Positions 1 through 7,451 of a DNA stretch of 7,839 nt are shown here, piece after piece (position 1 is the stretch's first letter; each line of letters opens with the position of its first letter). Under the pieces are notes generated by a model. It did not search any database. It was not told the DNA's origin and saw only the letters and a program-made list of their open reading frames with translations. This DNA comes from Chloroflexota bacterium (lineage in GTDB: Bacteria; Chloroflexota; Anaerolineae; Anaerolineales; UBA4823): the NCBI GenBank assembly GCA_030613705.1, contig JAUWLJ010000085.1, positions 1 to 7,839 on the forward strand, read 5' to 3'. Both the position numbers and the translations under genes were made by a program.

Positions 1-767
1 GAACTTCCTCATGACTGGTTATCGTATCTCCATCCAAATTAGCCTTATTGCTGATCGTTGAAAGCCAAGGCACGCATGCCGCCATGTCGCGCCACAGTCA
101 CTTCGGGGACCGTTGACATACCCACAGCATCAACACCGATAGACTTCAAGAATCGTAAATCTGCGGGTGTTTCAAATGATGGCCCTGCCAGACAAACATA
201 AACTCCTTCTTGCAATGGGAAGCCGTTATCTACAGCTGCCTGGCGAGCGAAGGCACCTAACTCTTTGTCATAAGCAAGTCCCATATCTGGGAAGCGGGGG
301 CCGAATTGATCAAGATTGGGACCGCGCAAAGGGCTTGCGCCCGCCATGCCAAGCAGGTTGAGGTGATCAGTGATCAACATCACATCACCCGGCTCGAATT
401 CTTGGTTGACCGCTCCAGCTGCGTTTGTGACGATCAATATTTCCAATCCTAGTTGTTGCATGACTCGTACCGGGAAACCCACTTGAGGCATGCTGTAGCC
501 TTCATAAAAGTGGGATCGGCCTTGCATCACGAGTACTTCCTGGCCTTCCAGTAAACCGATCACTAATCTCCCTTGATGGCCTTCTACTGTGGATACTGGC
601 CAGGAAGGTATCTCTTCATAGGGTATGACAACAGCATTCTCAACCGCCTCCGCCAGACTGCCCAAACCTGAGCCAAGGATCATTCCCACTCTCGGCTGTC
701 TGTTTATTTGCTCTTGTATGACTTCCGCTGCTCGTTCGATTTCTTCTATCCTGATAAATATACTCAT
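1..767 (-). pseudogene. punA: Purine nucleoside phosphorylase (trimeric PNP-I/MTAP family), frameshifted near its 3' end and cut by the window edge
   Basis: The product would split purine nucleosides (inosine/guanosine type) with phosphate into free base and ribose-1-phosphate, a cytosolic purine-salvage step. Visible family motifs are the phosphate loop GSGLG (residues 32-36), EGHQG (63-67), GRSHFYEGY (83-91), TNAAGA (114-119), the FET glutamate (E201) and VGMSTVPE (215-222). The uninterrupted frame stops at 45-47 after about 240 residues, against roughly 270-280 in the family. Reading one base further along, from 58 down to 2, continues the homology as TISNKANLDGDTITSHEEV. That matches the FSLITNK...NHEEV end of mammalian PNP and includes the purine-binding Asn and the ribose-contacting His. 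The frame therefore shifts near 59-60, as if two bases of a Ser codon were lost or one base were gained. ATG at 767 is supported by AAGGGAG 7 bases upstream. The gene follows the recombinase by about 32 bases, probably in the same transcript. A sequencing or assembly error is a live alternative to a true pseudogene. Confidence 0.88.
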
Positions 768-799
768 GACAAAACTCCCTTCTTGCGATAAGTCTCTGG

Positions 800-1693
800 T
801 TAGAGTTGATCGGGACAGGCAGCTTCAAGACGCCGGATAAGTGCCCGCGTCGACAGCGGATTGCGATGACCTAACCTGATTTGGATCTCAGTGTTTGATA
901 AACCAGCCATCCTCATCCGCAAAGCAGCGGTATGCCTTAATACTCTTGGTGACAGCGAAATGGGTGGATTCGCCAATTGTCCCCAATGATTAAGAATTTG
1001 CCAGACTCCTTGGCGGCTCAAACGGCCATCCATCTGGCTGATAAAAAGCGCCGGTTCTCCAGGATAATGTAGCAGGTCTGGTCGCCCTTCCTGTATATAT
1101 TCTTCGAGCGCACGTTTCGCTTCCCCCAACGCCAACCACAGGTCACCCTTGCCTACCAAGTTTACATGGAAGCGTCCAGCGCGCAGATCTAGATCAGTCA
1201 TATCTAGCTCTGTTAAATCCCTAACAGAAAGCCCTGTCTCTAATAGGAGCAGCAAGATCGCTCGATCCCTCAGAGCTCGAGGACGTGCTGATGATTCCAT
1301 AATCACCAACAAGATTTGAATTTGTTCTTGGCTTAGGCACTGCAGGGACTGGCTCACAGGGATCTCTGAGATGACACGTTGAATTTCCATATCATTCACC
1401 GAAAATGAGTTGGCTGGAACCAAGCCCTGATCAACAAGGTATTCATGGAAGTACTTCAATGTTGCCAGCCGTCTGATCAAAGTGTTGCGGCGGCGACCCA
1501 ATTGTCGCTCCGCATACATAAAAGCAGTCACCTGCTTTGAATTTAGATCGCTCAGCATGGGAGGGTGATCCTGGGAATCTTTCAAAAAGAGCAAAAAAAC
1601 ACGCAAATCGTTGGCATAAGCCAACTGCGTGCTTTCAGAATATGCCGGATCAGCCTCCAGGCTAGTCAGATAGGCATTAACTCTCGTCTCCAT
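800..1693 (-). CDS. Tyrosine recombinase (XerC/XerD-like) lacking the catalytic tyrosine
   Basis: The protein has the two-domain plan of XerC/D-type site-specific recombinases. An N-terminal SAM-like DNA-binding region (about residues 1-95 from this start) is followed by a catalytic-fold domain with LLLETGLSVRDLTELD, VGKGD, LSPRVLRHTAALRM and LGHRNPLST. Length (297 aa) is normal for Xer proteins. The active site is degraded: the first Arg (GLR in relatives) is Ser in GLSVRDL, the His of HxLRH is Arg in RVLRH, and the STTQIY tyrosine is replaced in STRALI. No tyrosine occurs anywhere in the last ~87 residues. The β-hairpin Lys (GKG), the second Arg and the LGH His remain. It may bind DNA but should not cleave it by the usual mechanism. 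I chose ATG 1693 because METRVNAYLTSLE aligns with Xer N-termini; a TTG at 1741 would add 16 residues right after an in-frame stop. Neither start has a good ribosome site. Confidence 0.85.
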   Translation of the reverse strand: METRVNAYLTSLEADPAYSESTQLAYANDLRVFLLFLKDSQDHPPMLSDLNSKQVTAFMYAERQLGRRRNTLIRRLATLKYFHEYLVDQGLVPANSFSVNDMEIQRVISEIPVSQSLQCLSQEQIQILLVIMESSARPRALRDRAILLLLLETGLSVRDLTELDMTDLDLRAGRFHVNLVGKGDLWLALGEAKRALEEYIQEGRPDLLHYPGEPALFISQMDGRLSRQGVWQILNHWGQLANPPISLSPRVLRHTAALRMRMAGLSNTEIQIRLGHRNPLSTRALIRRLEAACPDQL

Positions 1694-1727
1694 AAGCCAC
1701 TCATGACTCTTGAAGATACCCCTGGGA

Positions 1728-1782
1728 TTATTGTTGCCCAAGGCTCATAAAGCGCTCACTTGACAAAGTGCTCGCCCTCCTT
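1728..1782 (-). promoter_or_regulatory. Strong Shine-Dalgarno leading into a 12-codon upstream ORF
   Basis: A near-perfect ribosome binding site (AAGGAGGG, 1782-1775) lies in the gap between the threonine aldolase and the recombinase. It does not fit either recombinase start. It sits about 9 bases before a TTG at 1766, which opens a frame of 12 codons ending at TAA 1728-1730 (reads SSERFMSLGQQ after the start). That frame overlaps the TTG at 1741 and ends 34 bases before ATG 1693. It could be a leader peptide that couples translation, or a relic of an older start whose frame was lost. The ribosome site itself is clear; its role is inference. Confidence 0.4.
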
Positions 1783-1797
1783 AGGGGCAATATTATA

Positions 1798-2841
1798 TCA
1801 TACTGCCCTCATCACCTCTTGGAAGCCCGCGATCGCCTGATCGATGTCTGAATCCTCGATCCAGTAATGTGTTACCAGACGGAAGCGACGGTTTGTGACA
1901 ACTCCTGCCAGCACACCTCGCTCCTTGAGCCGTACTGCCACCTCAGAAGCGGAGAGAGGCACCTCATCATTTATTGAAAGGAAAACCATATTCGTCTCCG
2001 GTATCCCAGGATCCAAAACCAACCCAGGGACAGTTGCTAATCCCTGTGCCAGATTCTTTGCTCGAATGTGGTCCTCTTCCAGACGTTCGATCATCGTTTC
2101 CAATGCCACTATCCCGGCTGCTGCCAGAACACCCGCCTGACGCATCCCGCCACCCAGCTGTTTGCGCATCCGTCTAGCCCGGGCGATAAATTCACTTGAA
2201 CCACACAACAAAGATCCTACCGGCGCACTTAAACCTTTGCTGAGACAAAAGGTCACCGAATCTGTGGGCTCTGCCAAGTCAGCAGCCTCGACGCCCAGCG
2301 CCACGGCGGCGTTGAAAATCCTGGCTCCATCCAGATGCAGCTGCAATCCGTACTGGTGAGCCAATTCGCCAGCAGCTCGTGTGTATTCCAGGCTGAGCGC
2401 CACCCCCCCACACCGGTTGTGTGTATTCTCTAAGACGACTAAACGAGATATGGGTTGGTGGATATCCTCTTTGCGCACCGCCCCCTCGATATCGTCCAAA
2501 ATCAAGGTTCCATCGGCTTGGTTCTGCAATAAATGGGGATGGACACCGCCTAGCGCCGCAGCACCACCTGCTTCAAATAGAAATGTATGGGATTGATCCC
2601 CTAAGATGAACTCATCCCCCCTGCCACAATGGGCCAGAATAGCTGCCAGATTTCCCATCGTCCCGGTTGGCACAAATAAGCCTGCCTGTTTGCCCATTAG
2701 AGACGCAGACATTTCCTCAATCTGGTTGATCGTTGGATCTTCGCCATAGACGTCATCCCCAACAACTGCTTCGGCCATCGCCTCCCGCATTTGGGGTGTG
2801 GGGAGAGTCACCGTGTCAGAACGCAAATCGACCCAATCCAT
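1798..2841 (-). CDS. ltaE: Low-specificity L-threonine aldolase (PLP-dependent, beta-eliminating lyase family)
   Basis: The enzyme splits L-threonine or L-allo-threonine into glycine and acetaldehyde in the cytosol, using pyridoxal phosphate. The 347-residue protein is full length for the family and carries [18 protein letters not shown] at the start, [10 protein letters not shown] (28-37), PTGTMGNL (58-65), the cofactor-stacking His in DQSHTFLFE (H85), ENTHNRCGG (138-146), the PLP-binding Asp and Arg in [13 protein letters not shown] (D171, R174), and the Schiff-base Lys in [13 protein letters not shown] (K202). I prefer ATG 2841 because AAGAGG ends 5 bases before it; a GTG at 2847 would overlap that site. 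It lies 63 bases after the pseudouridine synthase stop and 56 or 104 bases before the recombinase start, so it may be co-transcribed with both, though nothing links their functions. Its reading frame and residues look intact. Confidence 0.95.
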   Translation of the reverse strand: MDWVDLRSDTVTLPTPQMREAMAEAVVGDDVYGEDPTINQIEEMSASLMGKQAGLFVPTGTMGNLAAILAHCGRGDEFILGDQSHTFLFEAGGAAALGGVHPHLLQNQADGTLILDDIEGAVRKEDIHQPISRLVVLENTHNRCGGVALSLEYTRAAGELAHQYGLQLHLDGARIFNAAVALGVEAADLAEPTDSVTFCLSKGLSAPVGSLLCGSSEFIARARRMRKQLGGGMRQAGVLAAAGIVALETMIERLEEDHIRAKNLAQGLATVPGLVLDPGIPETNMVFLSINDEVPLSASEVAVRLKERGVLAGVVTNRRFRLVTHYWIEDSDIDQAIAGFQEVMRAV

Positions 2842-2904
2842 ATTCACCTCTTTTCTATATAAATATGATCCTCTTTGAATAGAAACCTGGTAGATTGTCT
2901 ATCT

Positions 2905-3840
2905 TTATTCCAATTCCCCTGTTGGATCCAAGTTTTCCAGAATCTCGGATAAATCCCGGGGTAAAGGAGCTTCGAATTCAGAAAGGTCTGCTTCCCCGGG
3001 AAGGCGGATCTGCAGCCGAGCTGCATGCAAGAATTGACGCTTCATATTGAGGCTGGCATGCCGGCGGCCGTACACGCTATCTCCGACAATCGGACAGTCA
3101 AGAAAAGCCAGGTGCAAGCGGATCTGGTGGGTTCTCCCCGTGATCGGATGCACTTCCAGCAGCGTGTAATCGACATATTCGCGTACAGTAGTATATTCAC
3201 TGACGGCTGAACGCCCCTTAGTGGGTGGGACGACAGCCATATGTTTGCGATCCGCTGGGTCTCGTCCAATCGCAGCTTCCACCCTTCCGCGAGGTGTAGG
3301 TGGAGCGCCATCCACCAGAGCCAGGTATGTCTTCTCGACCTGCCGTGAACTGAACTGGTCTTGCAGCCAGTGATGGGCAGCATCGTTCTTTGCCAAAAGG
3401 ATCAAACCGGAGGTATCCTTATCCAGGCGATGAACCACTCCTGGTCGTTGAACGCCTCCGACACCTTCTATATCCTTTGTGTGCGCCAAAGCGGCATGCA
3501 CCAGAGTCCCGGATTGATGGCCAGCTGATGGATGAACCACCATCCCCGCTGGCTTGTTTACCACCATCAGGTCATTGTTCTCAAACACCATATCCAGAGG
3601 GATATCTTCCGGTATTAGTGTGGAGGGCTGTGGTGGAGGGATCTCGACCACTATTTGGGACATCCCATCTATCTTTTGACCGCTCTTCGAAGCAATCACA
3701 CCGTCGACAGTCACATGTCCTTCTTTGATTAATTTTTGCAAACGAGACCGAGAGTATTCTGGCATTTCATCTACCAGGATTTTATCCAGGCGCTGAGGCT
3801 GTTCATGCTCGTAGGTCAATTGGATGATACGGTCATTCAC
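2905..3840 (-). CDS. rluD: RluD-family 23S rRNA pseudouridine synthase
   Basis: This is an RluA/RluC/RluD-type enzyme that isomerises specific uridines of large-subunit rRNA to pseudouridine. From the start used here (311 aa, normal for RluD) it has an N-terminal S4 RNA-binding domain (about 16-65, RLDKILVDEMPEYSRSRLQ) and then the synthase domain: VNKPAGMVVHPSAGH (94-108), the catalytic-Asp motif GVVHRLDKDTSGLILLAKN (D140) and HPITGRTHQIRLHL (231-244). GTG 3840 is chosen because GGAGGAG sits 7 bases upstream and the S4 domain begins right after it; the frame is open to 3942 but that extension lies inside lspA and has no family resemblance. The start overlaps the lspA stop by 8 bases, so the two are probably translationally coupled. 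The exact target uridines (RluD versus a paralogue) cannot be read from sequence alone. Confidence 0.94.
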   Translation of the reverse strand: MNDRIIQLTYEHEQPQRLDKILVDEMPEYSRSRLQKLIKEGHVTVDGVIASKSGQKIDGMSQIVVEIPPPQPSTLIPEDIPLDMVFENNDLMVVNKPAGMVVHPSAGHQSGTLVHAALAHTKDIEGVGGVQRPGVVHRLDKDTSGLILLAKNDAAHHWLQDQFSSRQVEKTYLALVDGAPPTPRGRVEAAIGRDPADRKHMAVVPPTKGRSAVSEYTTVREYVDYTLLEVHPITGRTHQIRLHLAFLDCPIVGDSVYGRRHASLNMKRQFLHAARLQIRLPGEADLSEFEAPLPRDLSEILENLDPTGELE

Positions 3841-4408
3841 CCAAATTCTCCTCCGGAATTTGATCGCTGTTGGCCTCGTTATGTAAATCGGCGTCGATTG
3901 AGTTCGGTAATGAATCTTTCCCTCGCTCTTGGGACCAAACACCTAGGAGCAAGACAATCACACCGAGTGTGATGCTGAGATCCGCGACGTTGAAAACCGG
4001 AAACCGCCATATAGATACAAAATCAGTCACCCAGCCAATTGTCAGGCGATCGAACAAGTTACCAACAGCACCGCCGAACTCCAATCCCATCGCCAAACGC
4101 ATCGTCCAATCCTCGCGCGGCACCCGGGGAAAATAATAGACAATTGCGATGGCGACTACGATGGCCAGGATGGTGATGAAGTCTCCGAAGTTTGGCAGCA
4201 TCCCGAACGCAGCACCAGTGTTCTTCCAGTTCACAATACGGGCGAAAGGTTCTAACCATTCCCAGGGTGACCAAGTCTCTCCCAATGCTAAATTCATGCG
4301 GACTAAAGTTTTGGTGATCTGGTCAAGGATAATGATGGCTCCACCGATGGCAAACAGAGTCAAATAATCACGCAGGTACTTGAATGATATTTTTGCAGTT
4401 GAATCCAT
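3833..4408 (-). CDS. lspA: Lipoprotein signal peptidase (signal peptidase II)
   Basis: The product is an aspartyl protease of the cytoplasmic membrane that removes signal peptides from diacylglyceryl-modified prolipoproteins. Four hydrophobic segments are visible (about residues 13-31, 70-93, 104-118, 136-158). Family motifs are present: ILDQITK (27-33), KNTGAAFGM (62-70), GGAVGNLFDRL with catalytic Asp D120, and FPVFNVADLSI with catalytic Asp D143. At 191 residues it is longer than the usual 150-170 because of a hydrophilic, acid-rich tail (about 160-191). The ATG at 4408 fits the family N-terminus, but no clear Shine-Dalgarno precedes it; a TAAAAT element 7 bases upstream could be a −10 box for a nearly leaderless message, without a convincing −35. 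The stop overlaps the GTG of the pseudouridine synthase, a common neighbour pairing. The gene begins 34 bases after the DUF123 stop. Confidence 0.96.
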   Translation of the reverse strand: MDSTAKISFKYLRDYLTLFAIGGAIIILDQITKTLVRMNLALGETWSPWEWLEPFARIVNWKNTGAAFGMLPNFGDFITILAIVVAIAIVYYFPRVPREDWTMRLAMGLEFGGAVGNLFDRLTIGWVTDFVSIWRFPVFNVADLSITLGVIVLLLGVWSQERGKDSLPNSIDADLHNEANSDQIPEENLGE

Positions 4409-4442
4409 GTGATGAATTTTACTCTAAGTACCCCAACTCAGG

Positions 4443-4955
4443 CTAAGAAACGGATGTGAATCTGCGATAGATCACATCTGAGCCACTGATCTCTGATAGA
4501 TGCTTTTTCACTCTATCGGTATGCATCCCTGATTCGAAGCGTACCAGGTGAGCAGCACACAACTTTCCACTGTTCCTGCAATCACTGGCTCCAAAACGCG
4601 GTGCAGGAACACTCGCCCCAGGACAATCCATAAGAGCCTGACTCCAAAGGCATTCATTTTGCAATCTGCTCGTCAGGTAATAGAACCCGACCACATCCGT
4701 GATTGCCCTCAGCCAATCGATGTGCCAGTGATGGCGACTTTCACCACGTAAATGGTGACTGAGACGCGCCTGCAAACCACCAGGACCTAAGGCGCTTCCA
4801 ATATACAAGTAATCACCCGACGGAAAGTTAAACTCACCTAACTTCCCAATTTGTGCCCATTGGGGCTGGCTTAGCGATAGGTGAAGAGCATAAGTTCCCG
4901 TTTGCCTGGGTAACACTATAATTACATTGTGTTGGTGCTGCGTTAAATCTAACAT
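4443..4955 (-). CDS. Stand-alone DUF123 / GIY-YIG-type small protein
   Basis: The 170-residue protein matches the DUF123 pattern, a group related to GIY-YIG nucleases and known elsewhere as a free-standing protein or fused to archaeal endonuclease III. Visible in order are QTGTYALHL (GTY at 20-22), GKLGEFNFPSGDYLYIGSA (YIG at 51-53), GPGGLQARLSHHLR with the expected Arg (R64), RHHWHIDWL (74-82), the NECLW glutamate (E101), and FGASDC with a following HL (121-137). GTY, YIG, Arg and Glu are the GIY-YIG catalytic set, so nuclease activity is possible, but the biochemical role of DUF123 proteins is not settled. ATG 4955 is chosen because it overlaps the methyltransferase stop by one base (TGATG) and the domain starts soon after; the frame stays open to 5048, but that part lies inside the methyltransferase gene. 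Only a weak ribosome site is present, consistent with translational coupling. Confidence 0.82.
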   Translation of the reverse strand: MLDLTQHQHNVIIVLPRQTGTYALHLSLSQPQWAQIGKLGEFNFPSGDYLYIGSALGPGGLQARLSHHLRGESRHHWHIDWLRAITDVVGFYYLTSRLQNECLWSQALMDCPGASVPAPRFGASDCRNSGKLCAAHLVRFESGMHTDRVKKHLSEISGSDVIYRRFTSVS

Positions 4956-5884
4956 CAGTTCCGTTGGGTCATCCCAACATAGTCCAGCTGGTGAGCAATA
5001 TAGATCAATTCCTGGCGTTCGATTTGAGCATGCCGTTGGCGGATCCACTCCTCAAACTGTGAGGCATCCAATTCTGGATGTTTATTAAGAGCCTGATAAA
5101 TCGTGTGAATGATGAAATGTAAGAAAAAGGCCTCGTCTTGGGGATAACCACCTGAGCCAGGGAAAACGAACCAATCCGAGCTGCCCGCTGCCAGGATTTG
5201 CCCACCCGAAATCTGGATGTGTTCAAAAAGGTGGCGGCCTGTCCGGCTATCCCCAAATCGTTTGCCATCCCTTATTCGATCGTTCATTGTGCGATGGTAA
5301 AGTTTCAACACGTGATGGTCGAAATCCTGGTCGATGATCGGTTCCAGAATGGTCAACTCATCATAATTTATGGTGAAATAAAATAAACTTTCTTTTCGAC
5401 CTAAATTGAAGATCTGTGGCAGGGTTTCCGGTATATCTACTAAATCCAGGAAAGCGTGCGCCACCAATAAGTCATAGGTGCCGAAATATTGCTGATCAGT
5501 GATGAAATCAAAAAGATCAACCTCTATCAACTTAGTATGGACCTCAACACCCTCCCCACCGATGGTCAAGCCATCTATCCGTTCAGCTGCTTGATAACCA
5601 TTTTGTGTCGCCCAAGTCAACAAGCGCCGCTGAGCATGTTGGATGTTCTCGGTTTGGGTATCGATGGCAGTGTAGTCAGCGCAGCTGAATAGATCCCACT
5701 CGAGCATGCGTTCGATCATTGTGCCGATTCCCGCACCCATCTCAAGCACCCTCAAGGGTTGATTGGCAGAGGTTTGGGGGAGTGATTCCAACAATACCTG
5801 CCGGACGTGACGATTTATCGCCCGGTTGTCAACGCTCTTCTTGGCTGCCAGGTAGCGCGTAAAACTGTATTCGTATTGAGTCAC
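4955..5884 (-). CDS. Class I SAM-dependent methyltransferase, unknown substrate
   Basis: The 309-residue protein has a Rossmann-type SAM-binding core. Motif I is VLEMGAGIG (46-54), an acidic residue that should bind the SAM ribose follows in YTAIDTQ (D75), a further acid sits in LIEVDLFDF (about 119-127), and LLVAHAFLDLVD (139-150) ends the usual β4 strand. The C-terminal third is distinctive: ISGGQILAAGSSDWFVFPG (225-243) and DEAFFLHFIIHTIYQAL (250-266). I do not recognise a named subfamily, so the acceptor is unknown. The GTG start at 5884 overlaps the glycosyltransferase stop (GTGA, 4 bases) and is preceded by AGAAGGG at about 6 bases; the stop overlaps the DUF123 ATG. This coupling on both sides argues that glycosyl transfer, methylation and the DUF123 protein serve one process. 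Confidence 0.85.
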   Translation of the reverse strand: MTQYEYSFTRYLAAKKSVDNRAINRHVRQVLLESLPQTSANQPLRVLEMGAGIGTMIERMLEWDLFSCADYTAIDTQTENIQHAQRRLLTWATQNGYQAAERIDGLTIGGEGVEVHTKLIEVDLFDFITDQQYFGTYDLLVAHAFLDLVDIPETLPQIFNLGRKESLFYFTINYDELTILEPIIDQDFDHHVLKLYHRTMNDRIRDGKRFGDSRTGRHLFEHIQISGGQILAAGSSDWFVFPGSGGYPQDEAFFLHFIIHTIYQALNKHPELDASQFEEWIRQRHAQIERQELIYIAHQLDYVGMTQRN

Positions 5885-6975
5885 GAAGTACCCTTCTGTT
5901 TAACAATATTTTTCAGGAAGAACCGAATGCGAGAGGTTGTCTCCTCCCAGGTTGGGTGGCATTGGTACCGGTTCAGGGCTGCCAGGCTCATCCCGGTTAA
6001 TAAATCACGGTCCTCAATCAACTGTAATAAATATCCGGAAAGTAAAGTCGGGTTTTCCGGCGTAAGAAGAAATCCATCCACACCCGGTGTGATGATCTCT
6101 GAGGCTCCCCCAGCAGTGGATGCAATGGCTGGCAATCCAAATCCCATGCCCTCAAGATATGCGATACCGAAACCCTCATAAGATGAAGGAATTACCATCA
6201 GATGACTGTTTCGCATAACAGTCTTCAGATCATCTTCAATTAGAGGTCCAGAAAAGTGGACGACACCTTCAAAACCGTTAGCAATCACACTTCGCTTAAT
6301 TCTATCGGCATAATGCCCATCCATCTCAAGACTGCCAACCACAGTTAAGTGCCATCGTTCCATAGGAATTTGCGTCAATGCATCTAGTAGGATGTGTAAA
6401 CCTTTGCGCGGAATAACGTTACCAAGGAATAATATATGCAAAGATCTATCTCGTCTCACTCGCGCAGCGATCTGCCCTTTGCTGATTTCAGGATGCAGGC
6501 GATCACCTGCCGGGTAAGCCACTACGCTTGGCTTTTTACCACCAATCAAGTTCTCGACTACCTGCCGGGTGCTTTTGCTGTTATAGACAAAACCATCTGC
6601 ACTCTGCAGATAGCGTTTCTCCACCGAACGGTAAAACTTGTTTTTCCAGGCGGGATGGACTTCACTAGAGCGCAGGTGATGCACAATCGAGACAATTTGG
6701 AACTCCACCTCCCTGGACAGTGAACGATTTAGTTGGAATAAGGAGGGGTGATTGAGCTCATCTTGCAGGAGTACATCCACAGCTGAGTCTATTAACCTTC
6801 GATATAAGATTTTGGAGAAGTTATCCATCAGGTGTTGTGGATAATTCCGCCAGGGAAGAGAAATGATCTCCACCTGGTCTCCCTGAGATCGCAGGTGACT
6901 CACTAACTGGCGATCATACAGATAACCCCCCGAAAGAGTCTCCAAGGTTCCATAAATCATCAATGCTATGCGCAA
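5881..6975 (-). CDS. Glycosyltransferase family 4 (GT-B fold), unknown acceptor
   Basis: The 364-residue protein has the two Rossmann-like halves of a GT-B retaining glycosyltransferase. The N-terminal half opens with MRIALMIYG and the glycine turn LSGGYLYDRQLVSHL (14-28). The C-terminal half carries ILFLGNVIPRKGLHILLDAL (181-200), VHFSGPLIEDDLKTVM (239-254), VIPSSYEGFGIAYLEGMGFGLP with the EX7E pair (E267, E275) that binds the sugar nucleotide, and AIASTAGGASEII. No signal peptide or membrane segment is seen, so it should be cytosolic or peripheral. The start is TTG 6975, chosen because MRIAL is typical for the family; GGTGGG lies upstream. It begins 16 bases after the PTPS-like stop and overlaps the methyltransferase start by 4 bases. 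Donor and acceptor cannot be told from sequence; the context suggests a small molecule made with the PTPS-like protein or a cell-surface glycan. Confidence 0.9.
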   Translation of the reverse strand: MRIALMIYGTLETLSGGYLYDRQLVSHLRSQGDQVEIISLPWRNYPQHLMDNFSKILYRRLIDSAVDVLLQDELNHPSLFQLNRSLSREVEFQIVSIVHHLRSSEVHPAWKNKFYRSVEKRYLQSADGFVYNSKSTRQVVENLIGGKKPSVVAYPAGDRLHPEISKGQIAARVRRDRSLHILFLGNVIPRKGLHILLDALTQIPMERWHLTVVGSLEMDGHYADRIKRSVIANGFEGVVHFSGPLIEDDLKTVMRNSHLMVIPSSYEGFGIAYLEGMGFGLPAIASTAGGASEIITPGVDGFLLTPENPTLLSGYLLQLIEDRDLLTGMSLAALNRYQCHPTWEETTSRIRFFLKNIVKQKGTS

Positions 6976-6991
6976 TTTGAGTCACCCACCA

Positions 6992-7390
6992 TTACACCCC
7001 GCGCAGCTGATCCTGTTTCTCAATCCGGTATGATGCCCAGGCAATCTCATTTTCCCATAGTTTTATCATAACAGCAGATATATTCGGTTCCATGACATTT
7101 TCCGAGAACTCGAGGCAAAAAATGCGCGAGAAATTTTCGATACTGGGATTCAATCCTTCGAATTCGGGTAAATCATTCAGAATCTTGTCTTTGTATTTAA
7201 CGACCAATGCTTCAAAATGAGTCTCGATATCGACAATATCTACCAGATAACCATGCTGATCAAGTGTTGCACCCTGAAGCTGCACTTCGACTTGATAATG
7301 ATGTTGATGAAGATCGTTCTCAGGTCCCCAATCTCCCCCGATAAGAAAGTGTTGAGCATCGAATTCCCTCTTTACAGCAACCCTGTACAT
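6992..7390 (-). CDS. PTPS/QueD-fold (T-fold) protein with non-canonical active site
   Basis: The 132-residue protein has the size and layout of the 6-pyruvoyl-tetrahydropterin synthase / 6-carboxytetrahydropterin synthase family, which works on dihydroneopterin triphosphate. The three zinc-binding histidines are present: H14 in FDAQHFL, and H28 and H30 in LHQHHY. Further landmarks are the YLVDIVDIE stretch (48-56), ILNDLPEFEGLNPSIEN (70-86) and IKLWENEIAWASYRI with a likely pterin-anchoring Glu (E113). The catalytic Cys of the CxxxHGH motif is Glu (E24), Gly is Gln (Q29), and the Asp-His pair that precedes LND in QueD aligns with Lys-Asp (K67-D68). Ordinary QueD activity is therefore unlikely; a different pterin-type reaction is possible. 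ATG 7390 has AAGGAG 9 bases upstream. An open frame reaches 7600, but that extension reads through repeat DNA with no family match. It leads the glycosyltransferase-methyltransferase-DUF123 run. Confidence 0.86.
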   Translation of the reverse strand: MYRVAVKREFDAQHFLIGGDWGPENDLHQHHYQVEVQLQGATLDQHGYLVDIVDIETHFEALVVKYKDKILNDLPEFEGLNPSIENFSRIFCLEFSENVMEPNISAVMIKLWENEIAWASYRIEKQDQLRGV

Positions 7391-7451
7391 CGCGTTAATC
7401 TCCTTTGTGTTTGAGAAATAATTTATTGCTTCGTAACTACTCAGCCATCTC

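Noticed and set aside
1760..1796. Plus-strand TTGACA with a downstream TATTAT as a promoter
   Set aside because: The spacing is 25 bases and no plus-strand gene follows.
2847..2900. AT-rich TATATA / TATTTA boxes before the threonine aldolase as a promoter
   Set aside because: No acceptable −35 element lies 16-18 bases upstream; AT richness alone is not enough.
3841..3942. A 34-codon upstream extension of the pseudouridine synthase frame
   Set aside because: It lies inside lspA, has no resemblance to RluD N-termini, and GGAGGAG at proper spacing marks GTG 3840.
167..4751. Plus-strand and alternate-frame open frames of 60-112 codons over the left half
   Set aside because: All lie opposite or inside well-supported minus-strand genes, lack recognisable domains, and have compositions expected of antisense shadows.
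4956..5048. A 31-codon upstream extension of the DUF123 frame
   Set aside because: It lies within the methyltransferase coding region and precedes the recognisable domain; the TGATG junction gives a natural start.
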